Shown: piece by piece, positions 50,774 to 60,090 of the stretch
Numbering within the stretch: position 1 is the stretch's first letter
How the letters are laid out: each line of letters opens with the position of its first letter
DNA from: an uncultured Bacteroides sp.
GTDB taxonomy: Bacteria > Bacteroidota > Bacteroidia > Bacteroidales > UBA932
NCBI GenBank assembly: GCA_945874355.1
Contig: CAMCGB010000010.1
Coordinates: 1-64,000 of the forward strand
Length of the DNA: 64,000 nucleotides
Reading direction: 5' to 3'
Notes under the pieces: model-generated
What the model was told of the DNA's origin: nothing
Database searches by the model: none
What the model saw: only the letters and a program-made list of their open reading frames with translations
Made by a program: the position numbers and the translations under genes

Positions 50774-52411
50774 CTATTCCAGAGGAATAGCGAAAGTCAG
50801 CTCCAGAGTCGGTACTCTTCCGTCTGCGGCTGCAGGGCCGTTGAGGCTCGCGCGGTAGAAGCGGTCCTTGTCAAGCATCACCTGCTGTGAGGTGGAGGTG
50901 CTGGATGCGCTGGCATAAGCCGCCATCATAGCGTAGCTGTAGTAGTTCGAGTAGTAGTTCGAATAACCTCCGCCATAGCCGTACATATCGTTGTAGTAGC
51001 TCTGGTATGCGAGATAGTTGTAGTAGTCGCTCATCTCGCTCGACCCGGAAGTCGTGGTGGTAATGGTCTCGTTGGCCATAATCAGCAGCCAGATGTCGTA
51101 AGCGCCTTCGTTGAGCCTCTTGGTCTTGGCATTATCCGTATCGCTCTCGTCTATTCTTACGAGCTCCTGCATATGGTAAGTGATGTCCGGGGCGTACTGG
51201 AGCAGGGAGCGGTTCACATCCCCCTGGTTCTCGCTCGAAGAGCTGGAATCGGTAAGTCCCATATATGACACTACGCCGTCGTCGCTGCTGATGCGGCAGG
51301 TGGGGGAGAGTATCTGCGGCCAGTAGTTCATATCCAGATAGTCCTCAGGGAACTCGAAGGGGAAGACGAGTGAAGCCTTGTTGACGACCACCTGCCTGGG
51401 GTCCACCTCCACTCCCATCTGGGCTATTTTTTCGCTTATGGCCTGCTCTGCCATTCTCTTGAGCTTCTTTGCGGAGATGACAGGCTTGAGTCCGCCGCCG
51501 CCTTCGATGCCTATGCGGTCCGTCGCAAGCCCTGTCCTGTCTTCAGTCTGCTGGGAGGTGAGGTTCAGGGCATACTGGGGGTACTTGCCCCTTGTGCCCT
51601 TGGCCAGCAGGGAGTCTATGTCGTGGAACTTGTTGGCACCAAAATAGAAAAAGAAGCTGGTATCCTTCCTCTCTCCGTCGTACTCGGCTGAGAACCTGAG
51701 CTTTGCGCAGTTGCCCTCGATATAGCCGTAGTCGCTGTTGTAACCCAGCTGGAGCTCGAACAGATTGATTCTGCCTCCGTCCGCAGCCGGATCCTCGCTT
51801 TCGAGCAGTATGCCCGGGAATTTCGCCTGGAACTTGTCGAAGTCCTCGAGGTCCTCCTGAGTGATCTGGAGATATTTCTTTCCGAACTCTTCGGTGAAGT
51901 CGAACGACAGGGAGTCGGAGCCGTTGTAGAGGTTGAAGCCCCTGATGATGTTCCCTTCCTTGTGGGCGAGAGCCTTGTTGCAGTCGTAGTCCTTCTCGGC
52001 ATCAAGAGCTTCCGACAGCTCGTACGCCCTGATGTTCTGGAGTATGCGCCTCTGGTCCTCGTTGTTGGACGAGAGAGTGTCCTTCTTCACTGCGAAGTGG
52101 AAACTCTTGAACTCGGGATTCTTTCCGAAGTCCAGGCTTTCCACGAACATCGGGACGAGGGTGATGGCACTCTTGCGGGTGGTGAGCCCGTACTCGCTGT
52201 CCATTACCGAGCCTACTGTGATGCGGGTGGAGGAGTAGCCAGAGAGTTTGTCGGTCATCCTCACGTCAATCTCCTCAAGCGGGAGGCTGACGGTGTAGAA
52301 CCTGTGCGACTGTCCGAGGGGTAGGAGGTCCATTCCCAGCTCGTCGCTCGTGCTTATACAGGAAACGGCGCCCAGTGCGAGCGCCAGAAGAGCAGTAATG
52401 CGGGTCTTCAT
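50774..52411 (-). CDS. DUF4270 lipoprotein
   Basis: The 545-residue Bacteroidetes-specific lipoprotein has a signal ending in VSC near residue 17. The family block of DELGMDLLP followed by a Ser/Thr-rich strand region is present. The C-terminal quarter has an unusual Tyr/Ser/Asn-rich stretch (coded at about 50920-51040), then returns to normal sequence, ending VPTLELTFAIPLE. The function is unknown. It lies one base after the short starch-synthase-like gene, an arrangement often seen in this phylum. The start at 52411 is set by the lipoprotein signal. Confidence 0.88.
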   Translation of the reverse strand: MKTRITALLALALGAVSCISTSDELGMDLLPLGQSHRFYTVSLPLEEIDVRMTDKLSGYSSTRITVGSVMDSEYGLTTRKSAITLVPMFVESLDFGKNPEFKSFHFAVKKDTLSSNNEDQRRILQNIRAYELSEALDAEKDYDCNKALAHKEGNIIRGFNLYNGSDSLSFDFTEEFGKKYLQITQEDLEDFDKFQAKFPGILLESEDPAADGGRINLFELQLGYNSDYGYIEGNCAKLRFSAEYDGERKDTSFFFYFGANKFHDIDSLLAKGTRGKYPQYALNLTSQQTEDRTGLATDRIGIEGGGGLKPVISAKKLKRMAEQAISEKIAQMGVEVDPRQVVVNKASLVFPFEFPEDYLDMNYWPQILSPTCRISSDDGVVSYMGLTDSSSSSENQGDVNRSLLQYAPDITYHMQELVRIDESDTDNAKTKRLNEGAYDIWLLIMANETITTTTSGSSEMSDYYNYLAYQSYYNDMYGYGGGYSNYYSNYYSYAMMAAYASASSTSTSQQVMLDKDRFYRASLNGPAAADGRVPTLELTFAIPLE

Positions 52412-52412
52412 C

Positions 52413-53234
52413 TTAAATCTTGTCATAAAAATCGCAGTACTCGTCCACATAGGAGCCGTCTTCCATAGCCTGGGCGCTGAAAGGAAGCACAGGCAGACCT
52501 TTGTCGCGGCAGAATGAAACGATTCTCTCATCTACGCCTTCTGCTCCAAGAATGACTCCGTCGGAGTACTGCGCAGCGCATTGAGCAAGTTTTATGCCAT
52601 CCGGCTCACTCTCAATGGCGCTCAAATCCTCCATTCCGACGCTGCTAAGGCAGGCTTTCTGCGCGAAATTGTCCTGGAAGCGCTCGACGGGGGTATCGTC
52701 GTAGAGCGAGAGGACTATCTTGCTGGACGAGAATATGGGGTCGTCCTTATAGGCCTTCTTGAGATATACAGGTACAAGATGAGAAATCCATCCGTGGCAG
52801 TGAATGACATCGGGAGCCCAGCGGAGCTTCTTTACGGTCTCCAGCACTCCGCGGGCGAAGAAAATCGCTCTTTCGTCGTTGTCCTGGAAAAACTCGCCGT
52901 TCTCGTCGCGAAATGTCTGCTTGCGGCGGAAATAGTCTTCGTTGTCAATGAAATAGACCTGGATGCGGGCGGACGATATGGAGGCTACTTTGATAATCAG
53001 GGGCCTGTCCACATCGCTGATGATGAGGTTCATTCCGGACAGCCGGATGACCTCGTGAAGCTGGTTCTTGCGTTCGTTGATGCAGCCGAAACGGGGCATA
53101 AAGGACCGGATTTCGCGCTTCCGTTCCTGAACGCCTTGGGGGAGATAACGCCCGATGGAGGCGATTTCCGATTCCGGGAGATAAGGATATATCTCGGAAT
53201 TGACAAATAGGATCTTCCGTTTGTAGTCACTCAT
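52413..53234 (-). CDS. Short glycogen/starch synthase-like protein (GT5 N-domain only)
   Basis: The 273-residue protein resembles the N-terminal half of GT5 glycogen synthases: ILFVNSEIYPYLPESEIA at the start and PDVIHCHGWISHLVPVYLK in the middle. The ADP-glucose-binding KxGGL motif is replaced by ESEIAS, and the C-terminal GT-B domain is missing. Such half-length proteins are common in Bacteroidetes and may not be catalysts. ATG 53234 is preferred over TTG 53240. Confidence 0.82.
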   Translation of the reverse strand: MSDYKRKILFVNSEIYPYLPESEIASIGRYLPQGVQERKREIRSFMPRFGCINERKNQLHEVIRLSGMNLIISDVDRPLIIKVASISSARIQVYFIDNEDYFRRKQTFRDENGEFFQDNDERAIFFARGVLETVKKLRWAPDVIHCHGWISHLVPVYLKKAYKDDPIFSSSKIVLSLYDDTPVERFQDNFAQKACLSSVGMEDLSAIESEPDGIKLAQCAAQYSDGVILGAEGVDERIVSFCRDKGLPVLPFSAQAMEDGSYVDEYCDFYDKI

Positions 53235-53265
53235 ACGCAAGTTTTTACATGGTATAACACAGATA

Positions 53266-53273
53266 CAAAGATA
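53266..53273 (-). promoter_or_regulatory. -7 element of the starch-synthase-like/DUF4270 operon
   Basis: On the minus strand TATCTTTG lies 31 bases before the ATG at 53234. It is back-to-back with the ftsX promoter. Confidence 0.5.
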
Positions 53274-53290
53274 AGCAAATTTTTTGACAA

Positions 53291-53323
53291 TTTGGGCAGA
53301 TTACCATTTATTGATTATCTTTG
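53291..53323 (+). promoter_or_regulatory. Promoter of the ftsX operon
   Basis: TTTG at 53291-53294, 21 bases, then TATCTTTG at 53316-53323 match both promoter elements. The leader to the ATG at 53390 is about 60 bases. Confidence 0.65.
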
Positions 53324-53389
53324 AAGGCTTTTTGCCTTTTCCGGATTTGCGCCAGGCAAGAGACCGGAAGGGCCGCAAAGCATTGCGTT

Positions 53390-54274
53390 ATGTCAAAAAA
53401 GGACGAAAACAAAAGAAGGATACGCCGCCGTCTGGTCGGCTCGTATGTGTGGAGCGTGGTCAGCACGAGTCTGCTGCTTCTGCTCTGCGCCCTGTCTTCG
53501 CTGCTTCTGATCAACGCCCGCAGCATCTCTTCCCACCTGAAGGAGAGCCTGAGCGTTTCTGTTCTGTTCAAGCCCGAAGTGTCCGAGAAGGCAGCCGCCA
53601 CCTGGGTGGGCTCTGTAGAGTTGCTTCCCTTTGTACGAGAGGCCTCACTCATCGGGCGCGAGCAGGGACGGCAGGAGCTGGCCCAGATGCTGGGCGAAGA
53701 CTTCCTCGAGTCCTTTTCGCTGGATGTCATTCCGGTTTCGAGCCAGATAGGCCTCAAGGCGGAGTATGTGTGCGTTGACAGCCTCGAAGTGGTGACAAAA
53801 CTGCTCGGGGTCTCGCCTCTGGTCGATAGTGTTGATTGCTCCCTGGGCCTTATCGAGGCGCTGGATGAGAATCTTGCCAAAATCACCCTCGCCCTTGCCC
53901 TGTTCATCGGCCTGCTGCTTGCTGTCTCCTGCGTGCTGATAGCCAATATGGTGCGCTTGAGCGTATTTTCAAACCGCTTCACTATCAATACTATGCAGCT
54001 GGTGGGCGCGTCCCGCTCCTTTATCCTGCGGCCTTTTGTGGGAAGGGCCGTGGTGCAGGCCCTGCTCAGTTCGCTTGTCTGCTGCGGCGTCGTGGCCGTG
54101 CTGCTGTCAGTCCTGAAGAATTCCCTGCCCGAGCTGTATTCGGTCATTAGCCTTTCTTCGATTCTTTCTACTTCTGCCATCGTGCTCGTCAGCTCGATTC
54201 TGGTGTGCACCCTCAGCACCCTGATAGTCGTGAACTCGCTTCTGAACGCTCCCAAAGACGATTTATATTGCTAG
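53390..54274 (+). CDS. ftsX: Cell-division protein FtsX
   Basis: The 294-residue inner-membrane protein has one N-terminal membrane helix (about 25-45), a periplasmic domain (about 46-165) and three C-terminal helices, the FtsX layout. With FtsE it controls septal peptidoglycan hydrolases. ftsE is not in the window. The start at 53390 (MSKKDENKRR) removes an implausible hydrophobic lead. It is followed by DUF3098 after three bases, a common Bacteroidetes order. Confidence 0.92.
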   Translation: MSKKDENKRRIRRRLVGSYVWSVVSTSLLLLLCALSSLLLINARSISSHLKESLSVSVLFKPEVSEKAAATWVGSVELLPFVREASLIGREQGRQELAQMLGEDFLESFSLDVIPVSSQIGLKAEYVCVDSLEVVTKLLGVSPLVDSVDCSLGLIEALDENLAKITLALALFIGLLLAVSCVLIANMVRLSVFSNRFTINTMQLVGASRSFILRPFVGRAVVQALLSSLVCCGVVAVLLSVLKNSLPELYSVISLSSILSTSAIVLVSSILVCTLSTLIVVNSLLNAPKDDLYC

Positions 54275-54277
54275 AAT

Positions 54278-54556
54278 ATGGATAAAAACAACAATACTCA
54301 AAACGAGAGCCGCCTGCCCCTTAGCCGCAGGAGCCTGGTCCTGATGCTCGCGGCTGTGGTTCTGCTCGCCCTGGGCTTTGTCCTGCTTTCCGGAGGCGGG
54401 CTCAAAGACCCCCAGGTCTTCAACTATGATATGTTCAATTTCCGCAGGCTTACCCTCGCGCCCATAGTCATACTTGCCGCCCTGGTGCTTGTAGGCTGCG
54501 CGATTTTCGGTCTGGCAGACCGCGCGGGAAAGTCCAACAAGAAAAATAACGAATAA
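54278..54556 (+). CDS. DUF3098 small membrane protein
   Basis: The 92-residue protein has two membrane helices (about 20-41 and 62-84) with an Asn/Phe-rich link (NYDMFNFRRLTLAP) characteristic of DUF3098. The function is unknown; in Bacteroidetes it usually lies between ftsX and uppP, as here. Confidence 0.85.
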   Translation: MDKNNNTQNESRLPLSRRSLVLMLAAVVLLALGFVLLSGGGLKDPQVFNYDMFNFRRLTLAPIVILAALVLVGCAIFGLADRAGKSNKKNNE

Positions 54557-54558
54557 CT

Positions 54559-55368
54559 ATGGAATGGTGGGAGGCCCTGTTGATGGGCATTTTGCAAGGC
54601 TTGACGGAGTTTCTTCCCGTCAGCAGCAGCGGACATCTAATGATAGCCCGCGACCTTCTGGGAGTGAATCCCGAAGGCTTTCTAGATTTTACCGTGACGG
54701 TTCATTTTGCGACCGTCCTGAGTACCATAATCATTTTCCGCAAGCAGATTTGGGACATCCTGAAAGGAGTTCTGAAGTTCAAGAACAACGACCAGATGGA
54801 TTATTTCCTGAAGCTCTGCGTGTCGATGGTCCCCGTTGCGGTGGTGGGGCTTTTCTTCAAGGATAAGGTGGAGGCTGTTTTCGCCGACAGCCTGCTGACC
54901 GTAGCTATCTGCCTTCTGGTCACTGCGGCGCTTCTCTGCTTTTCGGACTTTTTCAGTTTCAAGCCCCGGGAGGGAAAGAGCGCACGTAACGGTATCTCAT
55001 ATCTGCAGGCCATAATTGTCGGACTCGGTCAGGCAATCGCCGTCGCTCCCGGTCTGTCCCGCTCCGGAACCACCATCGCCACAGGTCTTATCAGCGGAGT
55101 GAAGCGGGAAAATATGGCGCAGTTCTCGTTCCTGATGGTTCTTGTCCCCATTATTGGAGAGCAGATTCTGAGTCTTCCCGATATGTTCTCCGCGACAGCC
55201 GCCTCCGGTCCCGGCGCCCTTGCCCTGGTATGCGGATTTGTCGGAGCCTTTGTTTCCGGCCTTCTGGCCTGCTCTATTATGGTTGCGCTCGTGCGCAAGG
55301 CCCGTCTTTCCTGGTTCGCCCTTTACTGCGCCCTTGTCGCCGCAGCCATCTTCATTTTTGCCCGCTAG
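54559..55368 (+). CDS. uppP: Undecaprenyl-diphosphate phosphatase
   Basis: The 269-residue BacA-family membrane enzyme recycles the lipid carrier for peptidoglycan. Both signature motifs are present: GLTEFLPVSSSGH near residues 14-26 and APGLSRSGTTI in the middle. High-level bacitracin resistance often depends on it. It starts two bases after DUF3098. Confidence 0.95.
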   Translation: MEWWEALLMGILQGLTEFLPVSSSGHLMIARDLLGVNPEGFLDFTVTVHFATVLSTIIIFRKQIWDILKGVLKFKNNDQMDYFLKLCVSMVPVAVVGLFFKDKVEAVFADSLLTVAICLLVTAALLCFSDFFSFKPREGKSARNGISYLQAIIVGLGQAIAVAPGLSRSGTTIATGLISGVKRENMAQFSFLMVLVPIIGEQILSLPDMFSATAASGPGALALVCGFVGAFVSGLLACSIMVALVRKARLSWFALYCALVAAAIFIFAR

Positions 55369-55371
55369 GAT

Positions 55372-56124
55372 ATGCGCCGCTATGACTATTTCGTCTCTGA
55401 TGTGCACCTGGGCCTTGGCTGGAAGGACCCCAAAGAGCGCGAGGAGAGGTTTCTGAAGTTTCTCAGCCTCATTCCCCGTGAGGAGGTCCGCGCCCTTTAC
55501 CTGCTGGGCGACGTTTGGGATTTCTGGTTCGAGTACAAGGACGTGATTCCCCGCGAAGGAAGCCGTGTAGTGGCGAAACTCATCTCTCTTATGGATGACG
55601 GAGTGGAAGTGCATTTCTGCCCCGGCAATCACGACATCTGGACCTTCTCGTATTTTGAGTCTATAGGGATGAAGCGTTTCGACCAGCCTTTCTTCACCTC
55701 TATCGCAGGCCGTCGCTTCTGCCTTGGCCACGGGGATCTGCTGGGCGGGGCAAAATGGAGCTACCGCCTGATGCTCAAGGTGTTCCGCAACCACTTCGCA
55801 CAGCGTGTCTTCGCCCTTCTGCATCCCTGGATTGCCTACCGCATAGGCCTCGGATGGTCCAATTCCAACCGTCGCGCCCACAAGCCCTATCATTTCCGAG
55901 GCGAGGATGAGCCTCTCTACAAGTTCTGCCTCTCGACCCTGAAAGAACAGCCGGTGGATTTCTTCGTCTTCGGCCATTTCCACGACAGGGTGGATATGCC
56001 TGTGGGCGAGGGTGGCAGCCGTCTTATGGTGCTGAAAGACTGGATGGAGGCGGGGAGTATGCCCTGCGCAGTCTTTGACGAACTCACTTGCGAACTTCGC
56101 TCTTCAGACGCTCCGATTTTATGA
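55372..56124 (+). CDS. lpxH: UDP-2,3-diacylglucosamine diphosphatase (LpxH type)
   Basis: The 250-residue calcineurin-type metallophosphoesterase should make lipid X in lipid A synthesis. Metal-binding motifs are SDVHLG (9-14), LGDVWDFWF, GNHD, GHGD and GHFHDR near the end. It follows uppP by three bases, and its last 41 bases overlap the end of the convergent DUF4294 gene. Confidence 0.88.
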   Translation: MRRYDYFVSDVHLGLGWKDPKEREERFLKFLSLIPREEVRALYLLGDVWDFWFEYKDVIPREGSRVVAKLISLMDDGVEVHFCPGNHDIWTFSYFESIGMKRFDQPFFTSIAGRRFCLGHGDLLGGAKWSYRLMLKVFRNHFAQRVFALLHPWIAYRIGLGWSNSNRRAHKPYHFRGEDEPLYKFCLSTLKEQPVDFFVFGHFHDRVDMPVGEGGSRLMVLKDWMEAGSMPCAVFDELTCELRSSDAPIL

Positions 56125-56893
56125 CGGTTTTCTTCGGATATTCGTAGAAAATCGAATAGTAGAACCCGTCCCACTGGCCCGAGTCCCATATCTTGCACAG
56201 TTCTTCGATTCTGGCGTCCTCTTCGTTGTTCACGGGGTCATAGCGCGTCTTCAGGTCCTGGGAGAATAGTTTTGCCACCAGCTGCCAAAAGTTCGCCGCG
56301 AAGCCGTTCTCGTAAGTCTTGATGATCTCGAACGCGTTCATTCCGCACTCCCTGTCCACCAGCCTCATAAGTACCAGCCCCTCGCGTATGGTCATCCCCC
56401 TGATGTCCGCTTCGAACAGGCGGAAGAGCTCCTTCTCCACATCGTTTATATACCTGTTCCTCTCGCTGCGTTTGCTTGCGTCCGCTTGCAGGGTGCTGTC
56501 CACCTGGGCCATCATCTTCCTTCCGGCAAGGGCGTATGGATATACTTTATTGAACTGATTGACAAGCCGGTAGTAGCGTCTCCAGTCTCCCTTGGCAACC
56601 TTCTTGCCCTTAGGGAATATCCATACAGGGTCAAGGGTGTCCATATATACCGTATCGCCCTTCTCGTCCACGCGGAAGAACATAGGGTAGCCGCTCACCT
56701 TCACTTCCCGTTCTGCCTGCCGGGCAATCTCCTGCCGTGCCTCCTGCATTGCGCTCTGCTCCGTTTTCTGATCCTGGGCGGCTTTCTTGCGCTCCCGCCT
56801 GCTCTGGGCGTCGAGCGGGGCGCAGAATACAAGGCACAGCAGCAGCGCGGTCAGCACTCCCGAAAGGCGGCGGTATGAACTCAAAAACATCAT
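56084..56893 (-). CDS. DUF4294 exported protein
   Basis: The 269-residue protein has a signal peptide (about 1-30, ending DAQS), a charged Lys/Glu/Gln-rich segment and the DUF4294 block with DWRRYYRLVNQFNKVYPYA, MRLVDRECGMNAFEIIK and GFAANFWQLVAKLFSQDLK. The family is Bacteroidetes-specific and of unknown function. The ATG doublet at 56890-56893 is chosen; a longer reading to 57073 has no signal peptide in a sensible place. Confidence 0.88.
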   Translation of the reverse strand: MMFLSSYRRLSGVLTALLLCLVFCAPLDAQSRRERKKAAQDQKTEQSAMQEARQEIARQAEREVKVSGYPMFFRVDEKGDTVYMDTLDPVWIFPKGKKVAKGDWRRYYRLVNQFNKVYPYALAGRKMMAQVDSTLQADASKRSERNRYINDVEKELFRLFEADIRGMTIREGLVLMRLVDRECGMNAFEIIKTYENGFAANFWQLVAKLFSQDLKTRYDPVNNEEDARIEELCKIWDSGQWDGFYYSIFYEYPKKTVIKSERLKSEVRK

Positions 56894-57083
56894 CTGTGTG
56901 CAAATATGGCAATTTTTCGGACAATGCTTCCGAACGCCTTTTGAGCCCCGGTCGAAAATGCGCTGAAAAATTTTTTCTCCATCTTGGCAAATCATTGAAA
57001 AGTAGATATTTGACCATAAAAATTTTGTGTCGCAAAATATTGAAAATTTTCTCTCGGAATGATGGAAATTCAAAAAAAATTAC

Positions 57084-57091
57084 TAAATTTG
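57084..57091 (+). promoter_or_regulatory. Promoter -7 element of the second ribosomal block
   Basis: TAAATTTG matches TAnnTTTG and sits in a very AT-rich stretch (57000-57090). The leader to the rplP ATG at 57175 is about 80 bases. It shows that rplP onward is transcribed independently of rplC-rpsC. The rest of the 280-base gap 56894-57174 shows nothing else clear. Confidence 0.65.
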
Positions 57092-57174
57092 CAGTCCCAA
57101 AAATTGGCTTCGCACCGCGTAAGGAGTTGATTTTCAGGGATTTGTTTGATTTTTATTTTTAAAGTAATACTGAG

Positions 57175-57594
57175 ATGTTACAACCGAAGAGAACAAAATT
57201 TAGAAGGGAACAGAAAAACCGTATGAAGGGAAATGCCCAGAGAGGCAACCAGCTTGCATTCGGTTCTTTCGGCATCAAGACCCTTGAAAATTGTTGGCTT
57301 ACCGCCCAGCAGATTGAGGCCGCACGTCAGGCTATCTCACGTCGTATGAACCGTGAAGGTCAGATCTGGATCAGGGTGTTCCCCGTTAAGCCTATCACCA
57401 AGAAGCCTCTCGATACCCGTATGGGTAAAGGTAAGGGTGATCCGTACGCATTCGTGGCCCCCATCACTCCCGGCCGCATCATTTTTGAAGCCGAGGGCGT
57501 TTCGCTTGAGGTGGCTAAGGAGGCTATGCGCCTCGGAGCCAACAAACTTCCCATCGCCACCAAGTTCGTGGTCCGCAGGGATTATGTAGAATAG
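57175..57594 (+). CDS. rplP: Ribosomal protein L16
   Basis: The 139-residue L16 starts [19 protein letters not shown] and contains [11 protein letters not shown]. It is the first gene of the second block. In the standard S10 order it follows rpsC directly, which here lies about 12.9 kb upstream. Confidence 0.98.
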   Translation: MLQPKRTKFRREQKNRMKGNAQRGNQLAFGSFGIKTLENCWLTAQQIEAARQAISRRMNREGQIWIRVFPVKPITKKPLDTRMGKGKGDPYAFVAPITPGRIIFEAEGVSLEVAKEAMRLGANKLPIATKFVVRRDYVE

Positions 57595-57612
57595 TTTATT
57601 GGAGAAAGAAGA

Positions 57613-57807
57613 ATGAAAGCATCAGAAGCACGCGAAATGTCTGTAGCAGACCTGCGCGACCGTATTGAGGTTGAGAAGAAAAATCTCGACACAATGAAGA
57701 TTAATCACGCGATTTCTCCATTGGAGGACACTTCAAAACTCAGTAAGACCAGAAGGGATATAGCTCTCATGATCACTATCCTTGCTGAAAAAGAAAAACA
57801 GAATTAA
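57613..57807 (+). CDS. rpmC: Ribosomal protein L29
   Basis: The 64-residue two-helix L29 starts [28 protein letters not shown] precedes the ATG. Confidence 0.96.
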   Translation: MKASEAREMSVADLRDRIEVEKKNLDTMKINHAISPLEDTSKLSKTRRDIALMITILAEKEKQN

Positions 57808-57820
57808 ATCGCACTATCTT

Positions 57821-58075
57821 ATGGAAAGAAATCTTCGTAAGGAAAGAATAGGAGTAGTGGTCAGCAACAAGATGGACAAGACCATCGTGGTTGCCGTTAA
57901 GATCAAAGAGAAACATCCTTTGTACGGAAAATTCGTCAAGAAGACCACCAAGTTCGTTGCCCAGGACGAGAAGAACGAGTGCAATGAGGGCGATACTGTT
58001 CGCATCATGGAGACCCGTCCTCTGAGCAAGACCAAGAACTGGAGACTAGTAGAAATCGTAGAAAAAGCAAAATAG
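57821..58075 (+). CDS. rpsQ: Ribosomal protein S17
   Basis: The 84-residue S17 starts [21 protein letters not shown] and ends in the usual [17 protein letters not shown] 57821 is chosen because the 13 codons upstream overlap rpmC and are not family-like. Confidence 0.97.
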   Translation: MERNLRKERIGVVVSNKMDKTIVVAVKIKEKHPLYGKFVKKTTKFVAQDEKNECNEGDTVRIMETRPLSKTKNWRLVEIVEKAK

Positions 58076-58081
58076 CACATT

Positions 58082-58447
58082 ATGATACAGCAGGAAACAC
58101 GTTTACAGGTGGCCGACAACAGCGGTGCAAAGGAAGTGCTCTGCATCCGCGTACTTGGCGGAACCCACCATCGTTATGCAACTGTCGGCGACACGATTGT
58201 CGTGGCAATCAAGAGCGCCATTCCTGGCGGTGATGCCAAGAAGGGCACAGTTTCAAAAGCTGTCGTTGTACGCACCAAGAAAGAAGTCAGACGTCCGGAC
58301 GGATCATACATCCGCTTCGACGACAATGCCTGCGTTCTTCTCAACAACGCCGGCGAGCTTCGCGGTACCCGTATCTTCGGACCGGTTGCCCGTGAGCTTC
58401 GCGCAAACTTCATGAAAATCGTTTCACTGGCACCGGAGGTCCTTTAA
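58082..58447 (+). CDS. rplN: Ribosomal protein L14
   Basis: This 121-residue L14 starts [18 protein letters not shown] and has [14 protein letters not shown] and [13 protein letters not shown], all standard. Confidence 0.98.
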   Translation: MIQQETRLQVADNSGAKEVLCIRVLGGTHHRYATVGDTIVVAIKSAIPGGDAKKGTVSKAVVVRTKKEVRRPDGSYIRFDDNACVLLNNAGELRGTRIFGPVARELRANFMKIVSLAPEVL

Positions 58448-58459
58448 TCGCTAAGCATT

Positions 58460-58777
58460 ATGAAGAAGTTACATATAAAGAAAGGTGACACCGTGTATGT
58501 AAATGCCGGTAACGACAAGGGCAAGACCGGAAAGGTCCTCTCAGTGGATCCTTCAAAGGACCGCGCCATCGTAGAGGGCATCAATATGGTCAGCAAGCAC
58601 ACCAAACCTAACTCCAAGCAGCCTCAGGGCGGAATCATCAAGCAGGAGGCTCCCATTCACGTTTCAAATCTCAACCTCATCGACCCGAAGAGCAACACTC
58701 CTACCAGAGTGGGCTACAGGATGGAGGGAGACAAGAAAATCCGTTACGCTAAAAAATCCGGTGAGGAGATCAAGTAA
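58460..58777 (+). CDS. rplX: Ribosomal protein L24
   Basis: The 105-residue L24 has an N-terminal KOW motif ([20 protein letters not shown]), then NMVSKHTKP and the lineage's [17 protein letters not shown]. Confidence 0.97.
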   Translation: MKKLHIKKGDTVYVNAGNDKGKTGKVLSVDPSKDRAIVEGINMVSKHTKPNSKQPQGGIIKQEAPIHVSNLNLIDPKSNTPTRVGYRMEGDKKIRYAKKSGEEIK

Positions 58778-58779
58778 TT

Positions 58780-59376
58780 ATGGCAAAGAAAAACACACCC
58801 GTAGAGGCACAGGCAGTGCCTGCAGGATATGTTCCTGCCCTTAAGAAGGCCTACAAAGAGGAAATCGTGGAGAAGCTCACCAAGCAGTTCTCCTATACAA
58901 CCGTAATGCAGGTTCCCCGCCTTGTGAAGATCACCATCAACGAAGGTGTCGGCGACGCAACCCAGGACAAGAAGATCGTTGAGGAGGCAGCTGCAGAGCT
59001 CTCTCTTATCACCGGTCAGAAGGCTGTCATCACCACTTCAAAGAAGGACGTTTCAAACTTCAAGCTCCGTAAGGGAATGCCCATCGGAACCAAGGTCACC
59101 CTTCGCGACGTGAAGATGTACGAGTTCCTCGAGAAGCTCATCAGGGTTGCACTTCCCCGTATCCGTGATTTCAACGGTATCGCCGAGAATATGGACGGCA
59201 GAGGAAACTACACCCTCGGTCTCAAGGAGCAGATCATCTTCCCTGAGATCGACATCGACAAGAATCCGCGCATCCACGGTCTTGAGATTACATTCGTAAC
59301 AACGGCCCGTACCGACGAGGAGTGCCACGCACTTCTTGCAGCGTTCGGTCTGCCTTTCAAAAAACATAACAAATAA
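58780..59376 (+). CDS. rplE: Ribosomal protein L5
   Basis: This 198-residue L5 contains [14 protein letters not shown] and [20 protein letters not shown]. It has a 10-15 residue N-terminal extension compared with E. coli (179 residues). Confidence 0.97.
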   Translation: MAKKNTPVEAQAVPAGYVPALKKAYKEEIVEKLTKQFSYTTVMQVPRLVKITINEGVGDATQDKKIVEEAAAELSLITGQKAVITTSKKDVSNFKLRKGMPIGTKVTLRDVKMYEFLEKLIRVALPRIRDFNGIAENMDGRGNYTLGLKEQIIFPEIDIDKNPRIHGLEITFVTTARTDEECHALLAAFGLPFKKHNK

Positions 59377-59382
59377 GATACT

Positions 59383-59652
59383 ATGGCAAAAGAATCAATG
59401 AAAGCCCGCGAGGTTAAGCGCGCGAAACTTGTTGCTAAGTACGCAGAGAAGAGAAAGGCGCTCAAAGAGGCCGGTGACTGGGCCGCTCTTGACAAGCTCC
59501 CCAAGAATGCTTCTCCTGTTCGTCTCCACAACCGTTGCTCTCTGACAGGTCGTCCCAAGGGATATATGAGAGCTTTCGGCATCAGCCGTATTCAGTTCCG
59601 TGAGATGGCCAGCAATGGTCTCATCCCTGGCGTAAAGAAGGCAAGTTGGTAA
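59383..59652 (+). CDS. rpsN: Ribosomal protein S14, zinc-independent form
   Basis: The 89-residue S14 has [19 protein letters not shown] and only one Cys, so it lacks the CxxC pairs of the zinc-binding form. Confidence 0.97.
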   Translation: MAKESMKAREVKRAKLVAKYAEKRKALKEAGDWAALDKLPKNASPVRLHNRCSLTGRPKGYMRAFGISRIQFREMASNGLIPGVKKASW

Positions 59653-59674
59653 AATTTAATGAATTTCTAGAGAT

Positions 59675-60070
59675 ATGACTGATCCTATCGCAGATTACCT
59701 CACAAGAGTACGCAACGCATACGCTGCAGGAAAGAAAGTGGTAGAGGTGCCTTCTTCCAAGATGAAGCTCGCCATCACCCAGATTCTTTGTGAGAAAGGA
59801 TACATCCTCAGCTACAAGGTAGTGGAGGGAACACCATACAACACCATCAAGCTCGCCCTTAAGTATCATCCCCAGACCAAAATGGCCGCTATCAAGAAGA
59901 TAGAGAGAGTATCAAGGCCCGGTCTGAGGCAGTACACCGACGTGGAGAACATGCCCCGTGTCCTGAACGGACTCGGAATCGCCATCCTTTCCACCTCCAA
60001 GGGTATCATCACCGACAAGGAGGCAAAAGAGCTCGGAGTTGGCGGTGAAGTAATATGCTACGTATATTAA
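59675..60070 (+). CDS. rpsH: Ribosomal protein S8
   Basis: The 131-residue S8 starts MTDPIADYLTRVRNA and ends LGVGGEVICYVY, as in other bacteria. In E. coli S8 represses the spc operon. Confidence 0.97.
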   Translation: MTDPIADYLTRVRNAYAAGKKVVEVPSSKMKLAITQILCEKGYILSYKVVEGTPYNTIKLALKYHPQTKMAAIKKIERVSRPGLRQYTDVENMPRVLNGLGIAILSTSKGIITDKEAKELGVGGEVICYVY

Positions 60071-60090
60071 TTTAATAACTATCAGATCAA

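Noticed and set aside
53284..53778. 164-codon plus-strand frame over the start of ftsX
   Set aside because: It begins in the promoter region and is out of frame with a clear FtsX membrane protein.
44321..57174. Integrated mobile element as the cause of the ribosomal operon split
   Set aside because: No integrase, transposase, phage or conjugation gene, no tRNA attachment site and no flanking direct repeats were seen; the inserted genes are housekeeping or metabolic.
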